The position numbers and the translations under genes were made by a program. The notes below the pieces were generated by a model. It worked only from the letters and a program-made list of their open reading frames with translations, was not told the origin of the DNA and ran no database searches. Source: Drosophila persimilis (lineage: Eukaryota > Arthropoda > Insecta > Diptera > Drosophilidae). From it: 64,000 nt of DNA. The stretch covers positions 4,960,001 to 5,024,000 of the forward strand of contig NW_020825312.1 of the NCBI RefSeq assembly GCF_003286085.1, given 5' to 3'. Below, one piece after another: positions 12,202 to 24,163 of this stretch. Within the stretch, counting starts at the first letter, position 1. Each line of letters starts with the position of its first letter.

Positions 12202-12414
12202 TTAAGGGGAAATATTGCAAGGGAAGATGTAAAAAAAATACAAAATAATAATAATAACTTTCAACAATTCGTAATTCGTAATTTTCTAGAAACTGCATTA
12301 AGACAATATACCTAGACTGTACAACAGTTTTACAGGATAGGGATACTCTCTAAATATCAACAAAACACTAAAATACTATCCAGGCTAGGGGAAAGGAAAG
12401 GAAAGGACGAAGAC

Positions 12415-15400
12415 CTAATCTTTTCTCGATGGGACAAAGGTATCATTAGCTGCTGCCGGCTCAGTGGATCCGCTGCTACTGAATTGGCTGGATAGAGGGG
12501 TGCTCACATCGCGACTCTCCCCGTTGAGCAGGTAAACCGGCACATTGCTGGTCACCAATTCGATGTTGTGGGCGGGGGAGGGCACGGCGTTGCTGTCATC
12601 CGCCCCCAGGCCGTCTTCCTGAATTTCTAGCTCCATGCCAACCTCTGGAAGGGATTTTGGTTCCTGAGGAGCTGCCGCTCCCGCTGGCATTGACTCCGGA
12701 TCTTTTGAATCTGGCTCGGTCACAGATTCAACATCGGACTCTGGCGATGGATTCGGATTTGGAACTTCAACTGGCACTGTGTCCGAAACAACTTCTGGAG
12801 AGGACAACGAAAGCTTCTTTTTTTTCTTGATGTGCTTCCAAACGCTGTGGCCCCTTCGACGTCGTTGCTTGGCTTGACTCTGCTCCAACTGCTCCTCTTT
12901 CTCTTTCTTTATCTGCTGATTGTCCTCAGACGGCTCCTTACCCGATTCACCGCCATTCACTGGTTCATTTAACGAGGTGGATAATCGATGCGAATTCTCG
13001 ATAGTTCCCGCCCAGACATTGAGCTTGCAACGTTTCAGTCTTACAATGGGCTTGCCCCGTATGGCATAATTCCTTATGGTCGTCAGGTGTTTTTGCAGCT
13101 GCTCCGCCTCGTTTCGCTTCTTGGCATTAAGAGCGCGTAGCTGCTGGCACCGCTTCCTGGCCTTATTTATAAGCTCCTCCTGCCTCGGATCTACAGGATT
13201 ACTCTTTTTGGTGCTGTTGGCCAATCTCCGCTGCCGGAGATTCTTCCGCTGCACGCTCAACAGCTGGTTGTAGAAACTCACATGCTCGTTAGCTGCCTTG
13301 GAGAACAGGCGTCGATTGAAGCTGTACACTCTAGCATTCCCCTCGAGTTTCTCCATGTCGATAGAGCTCAGGGTATCGGTGGACGCTCTGAGTATCTGAT
13401 ATGGACTGGCCGAGCTGTGCGTAGACGCTGGAGGCGTGGGCAATTCCCCTCGCCCTCGGGGTGTGCCTCTCATGCGTGTGGGCGTGCAGCTGGAGGCATG
13501 GCTCGTAGTCGGTGTCAGCTGGGAGGCGGTGATTTGGGCCGCTCTGGGCGCACTTCTGACCGGCGAGGCCATGCTCCCCGGAATCTCGGTAATCTCTTTG
13601 TAACCACTGGATCTTCCTTTACTATCACAATTGTTACTACTTGCGTTCAGTTTGGCGAACATCTTGGCGCTGGCCTGAATGTGCTCTGCAACAGATATCG
13701 AAATAAAAATCTTAAGTACATGAACACATTGTAAGTAATCTCTTTTAACCCTTACCTTTGAGAGCCATCCACTTCAGATTGTCAATGCGGTCCGCTTTTA
13801 AGGCTGGCGATGTCTCGAACCGTTTTATATCTGCCTTCTTGGATGCGACTGTGCTGGCTCTCGAGGCAGTTTTACCCAGGTGCAGGGGACTAAAGGTAAC
13901 CTGTTTTTTCTGCATCGAACTCTCGCTGCAGTTGCTATTCTGACTAGATGGCTGGCGGCAGTGATGTACGTGCTGGTGCTGGTGGGTGCTGGCATCGCTG
14001 CTACTTGCGCTGCTGCTCCTGGGAAAGCGACTGTCGGCGTTTCTATGGACTGAGTAGAGCAGGTCGGTGGTTTTAGTTGTGGTTGTGCCCGGTAGTCGAT
14101 TGTCCGAGTAGAGGTGGCACGGGGGCAGTGCATCCTCTTCCTGTATTTGTTCCTCGAGCTCTTCTTCATCCACGGTCGTTTGAACCGACTGATCCACGAG
14201 ATGCGGGGCTGTTGTGGACACCAGATGGAGGCTGTCCCTTCGACAGCTATAGCTATTGACTATTCGGGGCACTATGTACGTGGTGGGTGGTGGTGGTTCG
14301 GAGACAGAGATGGCAGCAGCACTTGGACCTCGCTCATAGGTCCTCAGGTTGCTCGGATATATCCGCGTGACGGGCACAGAGTCATCTTCCCCAAGGGACT
14401 GACTGGCTGAATCATTTGAATTTGAGTTTGAATTTGAATTTGAGTTCGAGTTGTTGCCATCCACATTGGCTGGCACATTGAAGTCGAGAGAGAACATTTC
14501 TACATCATCATCGGAATCGCGGAGATCCACAATCTCAACGGTGTTATCGATGCCTTTAAACAAAGCCGAGGCTCTCTTACAGGGCTCCAGCTGGCGGGCA
14601 TTTTTGCAGAGATTCTGGAGAAAGACAGGGGGATGCTGGCTGGACGAAGGCGTTGGCGTCCTCGACCTAACGCTGCTCCAGAGTGGGCAGCTGTCCTCAT
14701 CATCCGAACTGATTACCTGCAGTATTCATAGAAATATAAACATTTGTGTTAAACTGATGAAAACTAGAGCCATCTCTAGTGGGGGCCATTTTCGTTACTC
14801 AGCTGAGATTGTAGTCACTTTGGGACAGCCGAGTGGAGCCAGCCTCCGCCTGTCACGCGACTAACTGCGTCGGCGGAGCCTTTTGCTCCATCTGCTTGTC
14901 CGAATCAGACCTTTTACTGGGACATCATTGTTAAACCGAAGAGAATGAAAGTAATGGGAAGCTAAATAAACACAACTCACCACTTCGCTGGAGTGCGGCG
15001 GCCGATTCTCAACTTTGATGGCCGCATGCAGGCTTGTGCAGCTATTCTGGCGCAGCTGATTCAATATAGAGCGCGTGGCCGTGGCTCGGACACTGTAAGT
15101 ACAGTACTCTGCGTATTTACTGGTCGTGGCCAGTGTTTTTGAGGGCCGCATAAACTTGTCGGCGAACTCGACAATCCGCTCCTTGACTGCCTCATCGGGC
15201 TCGAGTCGTTGCCAGTAATAAAATATTAAAATATATTCGATGTAAAGTTTGTCCGGCAGCTCCGCTTGAATCATAATGCTAGGCATAGACCAATGAGGAA
15301 AGAGGCGGCTGTACAGAAAATAAATACAAGTTGAAAAGGAAGGGTAGGAAAGGAAAGGAATAAATATACAAATTTAGAGAAATAACAGCGCTATGTATAT

Positions 15401-16128
15401 CTAACGACCTTTACCTGTACAACACCGATAGAATGCTAGCCCGATTAAACAACTTTGGTGCGGCCAGAAGAGTGCGGAGAACATGCTCCTTGTGGACGCC
15501 AGCGCCGCCCTCGCCGTATTCTACATACAGCTTGAGGCAACTACTGATTCGATTGATGATGAGCTCTTCCTTTTCGACTGGCTCTTGGGCAGAGCACAGT
15601 TCACAGGATATGTAGAAGGCCACAATATTGCACATGCGTTGGCGATAGGCATTATCATGTCGGACCGACCTGCCTATGGTGTGGATGACATCGGTGAGTC
15701 CGGTGAGAGTGCGGGCCAATTTCCTACATCTCTGCGGCGAGTACTGGGCAATTTCAAACTCCTCCCGAATGGCCCTATCCAATTAAGTATACAGTAAATA
15801 ATCCAAATAAGCACCTTCCCCCCCTTCCCCCGTCTCCCAGCCACACTCACCCTTCGTACTGCGAGAGAAGACGAGCGATGCGTTTGTCGAAACTGTCATC
15901 GTTCAGGGCGGCTATAGCATCATGAATCGTTCGCTTAGTTTCAGTCAAATGGGCAAATTCCGGCTCCGGATTCACCTGGGGTTCCGGGGTGGCCGGCGAT
16001 ATGTACTCATTGTCATCGGCATGGGCAACGATGCTGGCCTTATCAAAGTCGTCCAACATGCTGCTACTGCTCTTTCTGTTCCTGTTCCTGCTCCTTGGCT
16101 CGCAGAGGCAGCTTTGTGTTAAGCTCAT
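12415..16128 (-). CDS. Uncharacterised protein with helical N-terminal region and two SUMO-interaction-like motifs (1,065 aa)
   Basis: Exons: 16128-15851, 15774-15415, 15308-14981, 14716-13756, 13685-12415; all GT-AG and in frame. I chose the ATG at 16128 because it follows a good acceptor-like CATTCGCAG that would end a 5'-UTR intron; ATGs at 16206 and 16059 are alternatives. Residues about 50-310 look like an alpha-helical globular region with conserved-looking Cys, Trp and Tyr (SCLKLYVEYGE, ILIFYYWQRLEPDE). VVISSDDED (about 322-330) and VEIVDLRDSDDD (about 392-403) have the hydrophobic core followed by acidic residues typical of SUMO-interaction motifs. Between them and the end lie an Asn/Ser dipeptide run, Gln/His stretches, a basic segment near the middle of the last exon (KQRRRRGHSVWKHIKKKKK) and acidic Pro/Ser-rich tails. 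A nuclear role is likely, but the family is not recognised. Confidence 0.75.
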
Positions 16129-16206
16129 AATTCTGCGAATGCAAATTGGGCGAAAAAAATCGCAGGTTAAACCCGTTATTGCAGTGAAAGTCCCCACAGT
16201 TGTCAT

Positions 16207-18888
16207 TGGGAGACATACCCCATACCCAGATCTGAATAGGACCGAAGAATCGACGCACTTGCTAAGTACGCCTTATACTGGAAATTTCGACACCCTGAGG
16301 CAAGACACTAACTCAGCACACATTGGATTGTGTTTAAGCATATTACTTTTGTAATATGCTACTTTTATATATACTTTTTATACTTTGAGCAAAAGCAGTG
16401 CCACCGATTAAGAGCTTCGTCGACCGAATGTTGCGTTCATGCGGCACGCGCTTGTGATTGAGAAAACATCGCAAACTGCTTACTCCAGGTATCATTCTAT
16501 ATGGTTTTCAAGACTGAAAACACGACGGCGCTCAACGAATAAAGAGCGCGTTGATCTGATATTATTTTCTTCTTTTAATGTGCTCCGTAAATACGCTATT
16601 TAGTGAAATTAACATTTTTATCGTGAAATTTAGTTCCCGTTTTCAAAACACCGTCAGACAGATTCGAGAACTTACGCGTATATACACATTCTACATGGTT
16701 ACTACACATTGGCTACATAATGTGAGGAAAAAGAGGTATGGAGGACAGGCAACACGGCCCAGAAATTGCCGCGCATGCAAGGCGAAGTGTACCCCATTTA
16801 CCCAATGTACCTTGCCGATTTTGTCTGCAAGATATGTTGTCCTCACACGCGAGGTGAGGGTTCGCACGAACCTTGCAATTTGTCTTGACTGTTTTTGCCT
16901 GTTTTCCATACCCTTTATATATACGGTCTGACCCTCAGAAATATACGGTAAATATACTGATGAATTATTTCATCATATTCCTCAAATTTGATATTCTGCT
17001 TAATATTACAAGCTCGCTAGGCTCTCCAGCCATAAACACATGCTTTTATCCGTTTTATGAATCAATTTTGTAGAAGAACGGTAGATTTAAAGACTACTTT
17101 TTATTTAATTGTGTCTACAAGAAGGTAAAAACAAAAATGTCCACTAAGTTAATTACATGATAATATATTGCTGCTATGTATCCCGTCCGAACCTCAGAAT
17201 ATACCAAAGTATATCGTCTCATTTTCAAAATAAAGCGTATATATTATGATTAAGACTTGGCCTATTCCACCCCCCTCTATTTATCCGCGGAAAATAATAC
17301 TGTATGTAAATTATTCTTGTAGAGCCATCCTTTGTCTGTACTTAAAAACGTTCACCTGAACTGCGCTAAAACTCCTCAAGTTCATTTTCGTTGAGTGTAT
17401 TAAAATACCTAATGGTCGACAATGTCTTTTCTGTACATGATCATGAATATTAATTCCCGCTTTTAAGACACCGTATAAACCCAACAAGTAGAGATGGCAG
17501 GATCTATCGATATGATGGAAGCTACATATATCGATGGTGATATTTTAACTTATTTAAGACATAATATTCTTTTTCACTCCGTATTTTAAAATAAACTAGT
17601 GGTCTTCTGCGCTGGGATGTTAGGATAGATCTTGTCAGAGCGGAAAAATATTGCTACCATTGTAACAAGAAAATATTCAAAATCCACTTCGATACTAATC
17701 GGTGCTGGTGAACGAATCATGTATGGTACGTGTAATATTACATACATTATTTTATGTAGACTCTGTGTACATGTACATATGTACTTAGTTGCGCTGTAGA
17801 CATTTTTGTATAATAGTTTAAGGGATATGTATATTATATGTATGACTGATATAGGGGTATATAATATGGCTTGTCGTGACTTATCCCTTTGTGGTAATGA
17901 TAGTTATATGTATGTTTGATAGTTAGGACTAGATTTTAAATGGGTGCAGACCCTTTCCATCGGTTTTATGTTAATTCTCTTTCGTTCAGAATTTAATTTT
18001 TATTTCTCTAATGAATTGTCACGAGATGATAATGCCATCTAAAGAGACGAAAGAAAAGATGCGATCCCTTTAAAGATTTTTTAGTCTGCGGAGTTTTCTC
18101 TCAGTGTGTATGCAATGTGGATCGTAGGACATGTGCGGATAAATATACTTCTGACCTGACCCCTCATTAAGCGTGTATGATCACCATCAATAACCGAGAG
18201 GACATAGCCATTTCGTTTTGGTCCTGCAGGCTACTATGCAGACAGGCTTTTTAAATCAGTAAAGAACTCCATATGTACAGCATTTCCAGGCCAAATTTTT
18301 ACAAAATCAGATGAGACACTCTAGCAACGTTCGATCTGCAAGGGCATCAGACAAGGGCTTGGTTTTTTCTGGTTTTAATGTTGTTACCAACTTTATTTGT
18401 TAAGTTCTTAATCAGTTCTTTCAATGATTCTAAAAATTCCAAAAAAAAAGAAAACTTAAAGAATTACATATTAAAATTTATCGCTTTTGCTTCATTCTTC
18501 AATAAAACTGAATTTTAAGTTTACGCAATCGACAGGAACATCTGAAGAGAGCGTTGAAAGTTGCGTTGCAAGTACAGATACAAACAACAAAATTGTAAAA
18601 TTGATAACGCGAAGATAAAATTGAGTGGCAAATGCTGGGATGGCGGACGGGCGGGCGACCAGCTGACCTGACCCAACAGCCAAATGATAAAAACTCATTT
18701 GCTGGATGAGGAGATTCTGGCCGAGCCTGTGCTCGACAACCCCATAAAAATAGAATATAGAAATAAACTACAGAATGTACGTTGCTATTTGTTGTTGCTG
18801 TTGTTTGTTTTAGGGATGTTGCTGTTCATTGTTGTTGGATTTTCGTGTTTGCTTTTGTTGTTTATGTTATTTGTTATTGTTGTTGGAT
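16207..18888. other. Non-coding interval upstream of the 12.4-16.1 kb gene and downstream of Pdi
   Basis: No supported gene. The left end should hold the promoter of the minus-strand gene at 12.4-16.1 kb; the right end (about 18400-18888) is the Pdi 3' UTR. A TATCGATA octamer (DRE-type) lies at 17515-17522. AT-rich dispersed-repeat sequence fills about 16905-17400. Confidence 0.5.
16905..17130 (+). repeat. Dispersed TATACCG-type repeat, copy A
   Basis: It begins with CTGACCCTCAGAAATATACGG and continues through a GAATTATTTCATCAT block to a tail TTTATTTAATTGTGTCTACA. The order of blocks matches copy D at 44.48-44.91 kb, including the tail, which reads TTTATTGAATTGTGTCTA there. A further CTCAGAATATACC fragment follows at about 17192. 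No terminal repeats or coding capacity were found. Confidence 0.6.
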
Positions 18889-21800
18889 TTACAACTCGTC
18901 CTTCTTGGGCGCCTCCTCCTCCTCCTCGGTCTCCTCTGCGGGCTCGGCATCGGCCACCTCACCGTTGGCATCGAGGAACTTGATGAAATCGTCCAGAGTT
19001 CTATCCAAGTTGTAGTCGATGACCTTGTTGTCATCCTTACGGAAGTACTTGATTGTGGGGAAGGATGAGATTTTAATGTTCTCCAGCTCGTTGGCAGTAG
19101 AGTCCATCTTGGCAATCACAATGTCGGTGTTGTCCTTGTACTTCTCGGCCAGCTGGTCATATATGGGTGCCAGCTGCTTGCAGTGGCCGCACCATGGAGC
19201 ATAGAACTCAACCAGGACGGACTTGCTCTTGTCGAGGGCGACGCTCTCGAAGTTGCTGGAGACAAGGACCTTGACGGGCTGTTTATCCCAATCCTCGGGC
19301 AGATCCTGGGACAGCAAGTGCTGCTTCAGTTTTCCGTCGAGGAACTTCTTCAGGAAAGCTTCAATGGTCTCGGCAGACAGATCGTTCGACTCTGGCTTGT
19401 ACTTGGCCATGTCCTCCTCCAGTTTGATCAGACGGATGGTTGGCACCTCCTCCTTGTTCATACCGAAGAACTCAAAGATGCGGGTATGGTCCTCCTCATC
19501 AGACGAGATCGTAACGAACAGAATATCATCGCGGTACTTCTTAGCAATCTCCTTAAGGGGATCGACATGGGCCTCAATGTGTCCGGCCTCCTTGGAGACG
19601 AAGAACAACAGGTGGGATTTGATGGAGCCTCCGAAGATCTTTGAAGCCGACTCGTGGTTGAAGTCCACAATCAGGGGCAGAGACTGTACTTGAGCGAACT
19701 TCTTCAGAGTCTCCTCGGTGAGCTCGCCTTCGAACACAGATTTCTTGTCATCGAAGGGCTTGAACAGGATCACGCCATTGTCCTTGGCCTCGTACTTGGC
19801 AATAATATCGGCATTGCTGCTCACTCCGAAGACAAACGAGTCCAGGGCGTTGGCGGCCTTGGTGAAGGTCTTGGCCTCCTCAGAGTCGGTATCCTTGAAG
19901 AAACCAATGATGGCAATTTCGTTGTCCTTGAGGAACTGCTCAGCATCGGCCACGCTGGTCAGATCCTTGGCAGGTGGTCCAGTCTTCTTGGTTACCCAAG
20001 AGATGATGTCGGCGGCCTGACGACCCCCGCTGTACTCCACTGGAGCACCGCTCCGGAAGAACTTGAGTGTGGGATAACCACGCACCTGGTACTGCTCAGC
20101 TAGCTCACCTTCGACGGTGGCGTCGACCTTGGCCAGCTTGATTGGTGAATCCTTCTCGGCCAGCTGCTGAGCAGCCTTGGCATACTCGGGAGCGAGGGCC
20201 TTGCAGTGTCCGCACCAGGGAGCATCTGGAAGGATTAAGAAAGAGGGGGAAGAGTGCAATTAGAAAACGGAATTCTGTTCTCTTTATCTCATTCTGGCAG
20301 GGTCGTTATTCAATAGTAATAGTAATTGTAATAGTAATACTAACAGACATTTGCAATTGGCATCCAAACGGAAAATTCTAATTTTGGACTGTTAATTGTA
20401 ATCGCATTCGCTACATTGGACACGGATCTGGAGCAGGGCCCGTTCGCATTGTTCTACTTCGACCAGCTGTTTGGCATTATGCAAATTCCACGTGGTGTAT
20501 TCCCATTGCCTGCCTGCAGCCCCAGCTGCAATTTAACACGCATCCACGCACACATCTACCACGGCGAGATGACATAATAACGACTTGACAACGTCTTAAG
20601 AGGCCCTGCTTATCACCGGCTTGACTTAGCTTCGGCTTCGGCTGACGTGGCCGGGCCATTCGCCTTGGCATTGCCATTGGCACAGGCACAGGCACACACA
20701 GCAAGAAAATATTCGAAGATAAGATTTCTGATGCGGATGACCCGCAGCACCAATAAGTAACTTAGCTGACGTTGTCATTCACACTCCGAAAGCGTAAACG
20801 CTGGCATAAACAAACCATGCGTCGTCGCCATATTGGCGAAACCAGAGATGCCGGCCAAACATATCTGGCTTTTAAAGGTTGAAGTAATACAGGGACGGGA
20901 CTTTTTTTATATCACTGATTTTTGTTTATCTCTGAAGTGTGTTCATTTGCGGGAAGATAAGGAGCGAATGGATTCTCGATTTCTTTGCTGTCGGATACAG
21001 TACTTTGAAAACATCTTTGAGGCCATTCATTATACATTTTTTTCGTTAGCTAAATCTGTTCCTCTTTACATGCGCCAGCACTGGCAGCCACAGCACCGTT
21101 AAGCATGCGCAATGAAAGAGTTGAATGAACTTTCCATTGCGTGGCCGCGCCGACGTAGAAAAGGGCACAGAGCGGAAACCAAAACCAGAATAGAAAGCAT
21201 ATAGCGAAAAGATTGTACACATAAAGAATATCTTGCTTGTCTAACCTAGATTCGAATGAAGAGTTGCCCGACAACTTTTATTTACTTTTGTTTCTTTCTA
21301 ACGCAAGATTGATGAAGCGGATGCGAATGCGTGGGCACGATTTGGCCACGCCCAGGGCAGCGAGCAGTGGGCAGGCAGCATTAATATTGCTGATAAAAGT
21401 GAAACATACGGGACGGGAACAATAAACTCTATCTTGATGTCCAAGGACCTGAAGCAGAGGGAGCAGTTAGCAAAAGTGTGCTTCCTGAAGGTAATACTGC
21501 GCATAAGCATTGTCTCGACATTTAACATTTAGAATTTATGGCACTTTTATGGGAACAACAGGAACAATAACAACACAGCGTTCGCTTGCTCGCTCTCACA
21601 CCCATCCCCGAGCACACACACACAGGTGCAAGATGTGCGCGTTGAAAAGAGATGACAGTTGCACCAAACGAAGAGAGAGGGGAAAACTGTGAGAGAGCGC
21701 AACTCTCAGCTCTCTCGTTGATGTGAAAGATAAAAACGTTTAAAAAAGCGATAAAAGTGCTGGAAAAGCAACTAAAGAGTTTTCACTTGTTATGGTAAAC

Positions 21801-22183
21801 TCCAATTCTTTTCCTTGAATTCCCACAGGCGTCGCATACTCGCATCAAGCAACAATTTTTTTGGGCTACCAACTGCCACGCAGACATATTTTTCGATGCT
21901 TCGTTCTCGTTCCACTTGCTCCCGGTCAAAAGACCACGTAGCCGCGAAATCGCATGAATCAGCCAGCGGAAAGCGGAAAGCGTCAGCCGGCGCGCAAATA
22001 TAATATTTACTTAAGATTTCTAATACAAAAATACTTACAGAACTCAACTAGCACAAATTCATTGTCGGCAACCAATTGCTTAAAGTTGTCCACTGTCGCA
22101 ATGAGAACCCCCTCCTCAACTTTGACTTCGGCAGCGGCCACGTAGAAAGCCGCGGCGAGTAGTGTACAGATTAGGAATTTCAT
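18889..22183 (-). CDS. Pdi: Protein disulfide isomerase (Pdi)
   Basis: Exons 22183-22039 and 20225-18889, 493 residues; the join falls inside the tyrosine of [11 protein letters not shown]. The start ATG at 22183 gives a clear signal peptide ([18 protein letters not shown]). The domains follow the classical a-b-b'-a' order: active-site WCGHC motifs at about residues 52 and 393, then an acidic tail and the ER-retention sequence KDEL at the C terminus. Pdi catalyses formation and reshuffling of disulfides in the ER lumen and, in animals generally, also serves as a subunit of prolyl 4-hydroxylase. Length matches the family. The 1.8-kb first intron (20226-22038) holds no exon I can support. A block resembling an ER-stress element sits 129 bp upstream of the ATG. 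Several long antisense open frames over exon 2 are shadows of its strong codon bias. Confidence 0.97.
20226..22038 (-). other. Large first intron of Pdi
   Basis: 1.8 kb between good GTAAGT and CCAG sites. No exon or RNA gene seen. It contains a CACACACA and GAGAGAG-containing segment at 21600-21720 that could be regulatory. Confidence 0.6.
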
Positions 22184-22300
22184 CGCGGCCACTTTTATAT
22201 GCTAAGTAATATGTTGGGGTATATCACACACTTCTGTTGCAACTGGTGCTGTTCTGTTCTCTGTTTGTCGGTTTTGTCGGTTTGACGGGACGCGAGAGGG

Positions 22301-22322
22301 TGAGTGACAGCGCCACGTCTAT
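22301..22322 (-). promoter_or_regulatory. ER-stress-type (UPRE-like) block upstream of Pdi
   Basis: On the gene strand the core reads GACGTGGC (plus-strand positions 22312-22319), within a block whose plus-strand sequence is tgacagcgccacgtctat. The core is 129 bp from the ATG. GACGTGG is the core of XBP1/ATF6 sites known from animals. The same 18 bases occur 121 bp upstream of the ERGIC3 start codon in this window. Confidence 0.5.
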
Positions 22323-22640
22323 ATACCGTCTGACGCTCGGAATATACCGTATCATTTTCAAAATATACCGTGAACATACCGACGAATTATTTCAATCGTG
22401 TTCTTCGATTTTAGCACTGAAAATATTTCATATCCGACAATCTAATCAGTATGATAAAAAAATGGTTATTTTTAAAAACTTGTCATTATTGGATTGTTAT
22501 AAAATTATAAAATGGGGCTTAGGCAAAAGAGATCAACAATTGAACATTATAACTACATACACCTTCTGACCATCAGAATATACTGAAATAACTGTCAGAT
22601 TAGCAAAATATACCGTAAATATACCGATATTATATATACC
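22318..22640 (+). repeat. Dispersed TATACCG-type repeat, copy B, with a second fragment
   Basis: CGTCTGACGCTCGGAATATACC at about 22327 and GAATTATTTCAATC downstream match copies A and D. A second partial copy starts at about 22565 (CTGACCATCAGAATATACTG), followed by TATACCG motifs and an AAGATATCTTTCAC block at about 22668 that also occurs beside copy D (about 44671). Confidence 0.55.
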
Positions 22641-22884
22641 ATTCTATTTCCTTACAAGAAAAGTTACCAAGATATCTTTCACCAGTGGATATATATATGA
22701 AAATTTGGGTGGGAAAAAGAAACAATACCCTATGTTCTTAAGTATAAAATTGAAAAAGAAATTAAATGGATTTATGGTACATACCATTATATACCGATAC
22801 AAACAAATTATATAGTATACCGCTGTCTTAGCTGTCAATGAAAAGTCATCGATATCATTTGATTTTTTAAACACGGCTGTTTCA

Positions 22885-23697
22885 ATGATTTTGTACACTA
22901 TAAATTTTCTAATATTTTATACCGCCTCTGCGCATAATTTAGAGGTTCCCAATTACCAGAACCCTGCAAAAAAAATCGTCCAAGACCTCATAGACAGCTG
23001 GCAATCCCCGATTGGTTACTTGGAGAGTCGCGGGTACCTCCCAAAGGATATCCAGTATGTTCCGGACCTGAATTTTGATACTGCGCAAAAAAACTCACTC
23101 CAAGACTGGCCACAAAACGATTTATCACAAAAACAATACCAAGAATCTCCAGCTAAAGCCAACGCGGAAAATGCAATTCGGGAAATGGACCCCGCTCTGG
23201 CGGAAACCGATCGTCTAGTCCGCTCCTTTGACGAACAGGATTCAGACGAATTGAAGAAAATGTTTGACAGGCTTTTCTCATCAAAAAATGACGATACCAT
23301 ATCCGATGAAATCAAGTCCAAGCTAGACGTTTCCTGGGACATGAATCAGATAAAGACTTCGGCCTTAAGGGAAGCCAATAAACGCTATGAGAAATTCTGC
23401 ATCAAACGCACACAGAATGAGCCCCTTTCCACGGACACAGACGAGCAGTTTGATTCCGCTATCGACGCAGAGATAGCAGAGCTGTATCCCTCTGTTCTTT
23501 CCAAAAAAGATGATATCAAAAATAACGATATGATAGTTGCTTCACCAGACACGAAACTATACCACCTGATCAAAGGATATGGCAAGATTCTGGGCAACCG
23601 AGAACTAGGAGATAAGGCGATATACAAGCAAATTCATCTAGCTCAAAACAAGACCAGAAGGTCGCGCAGGAGACCCAGTGACATCTTTAATATGTAA
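22885..23697 (+). CDS. Intronless orphan, predicted secreted (270 aa)
   Basis: Single open frame from ATG 22885 to TAA 23695-23697. The N terminus MILYTINFLIFYTASAHN looks like a cleavable signal peptide. The mature part is hydrophilic, Asp/Lys/Asn-rich and mostly helical in character, without cysteine pairs or a recognised domain. It ends in a basic cluster (KTRRSRRRPSDIF), which offers possible dibasic processing sites. Stop codons are absent over 813 bp, and a poly(A) signal directly overlaps the stop, both supporting a real gene. It lies in a repeat-rich gap between Pdi and the peptidase gene. Its compact intronless form is common among fly male-reproductive proteins, but nothing in the sequence proves that. 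Confidence 0.65.
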   Translation: MILYTINFLIFYTASAHNLEVPNYQNPAKKIVQDLIDSWQSPIGYLESRGYLPKDIQYVPDLNFDTAQKNSLQDWPQNDLSQKQYQESPAKANAENAIREMDPALAETDRLVRSFDEQDSDELKKMFDRLFSSKNDDTISDEIKSKLDVSWDMNQIKTSALREANKRYEKFCIKRTQNEPLSTDTDEQFDSAIDAEIAELYPSVLSKKDDIKNNDMIVASPDTKLYHLIKGYGKILGNRELGDKAIYKQIHLAQNKTRRSRRRPSDIFNM

Positions 23698-23701
23698 TAA
23701 A
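23696..23701 (+). terminator. Poly(A) signal overlapping the orphan's stop codon
   Basis: AATAAA starts at the second base of the TAA stop (23695-23697), so the 3' UTR would be only about 10-30 nt. The rest of 23702-24163 shows no other gene. Confidence 0.55.
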
Positions 23702-24163
23702 TTCTTCAATTAATGTTCAAATTGCTTTCCAAGCTCCTTTGAAATCCATTTAGCCTTTTGAGCTGTTCAATTTAACTCTTTCTTGAGATCAAAATGTTTT
23801 TGCCTATTCATGCATTCGATTCCCAAACACTTGGAATGTTGCCAACGGTAAAGGAAAGGAAATGCGCGGATTTTTTTGTTTGTATATTTAATATATTTTG
23901 TGGTATAACGGATTGCCGGATAAAACTCATCTCTGTTTTAAAAATAATAAATTATTGTTGAATCAATGTAATGGGAACATATGGATTTATTTTCGGAGTT
24001 GTATTGTCTGCATATCGTTAAACTTCCTGCTTCGTCACATGATCCTAAAGAGATAAGGCATTAAAAAAGAGTAATTCGTAAAAGTCTCCTTTAATGTATG
24101 CATGAATGTTGTATATTGGATCTTTTCTATAGAAAGTTAATGGTAAATATCATTAACTGGAAC

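Noticed and set aside
16855-16880. GGGTTCGCACGAACC hairpin as part of a tRNA T-arm
   Set aside because: No acceptor stem, anticodon arm or box A/B spacing around it.
19183-20103. Plus-strand open frames of up to 156 codons over Pdi
   Set aside because: They mirror the strongly biased Pdi coding exon and resemble no protein.
22184-22192. Three-codon N-terminal extension of Pdi from GTG at 22192
   Set aside because: It starts at GTG; the ATG at 22183 gives the full signal peptide.
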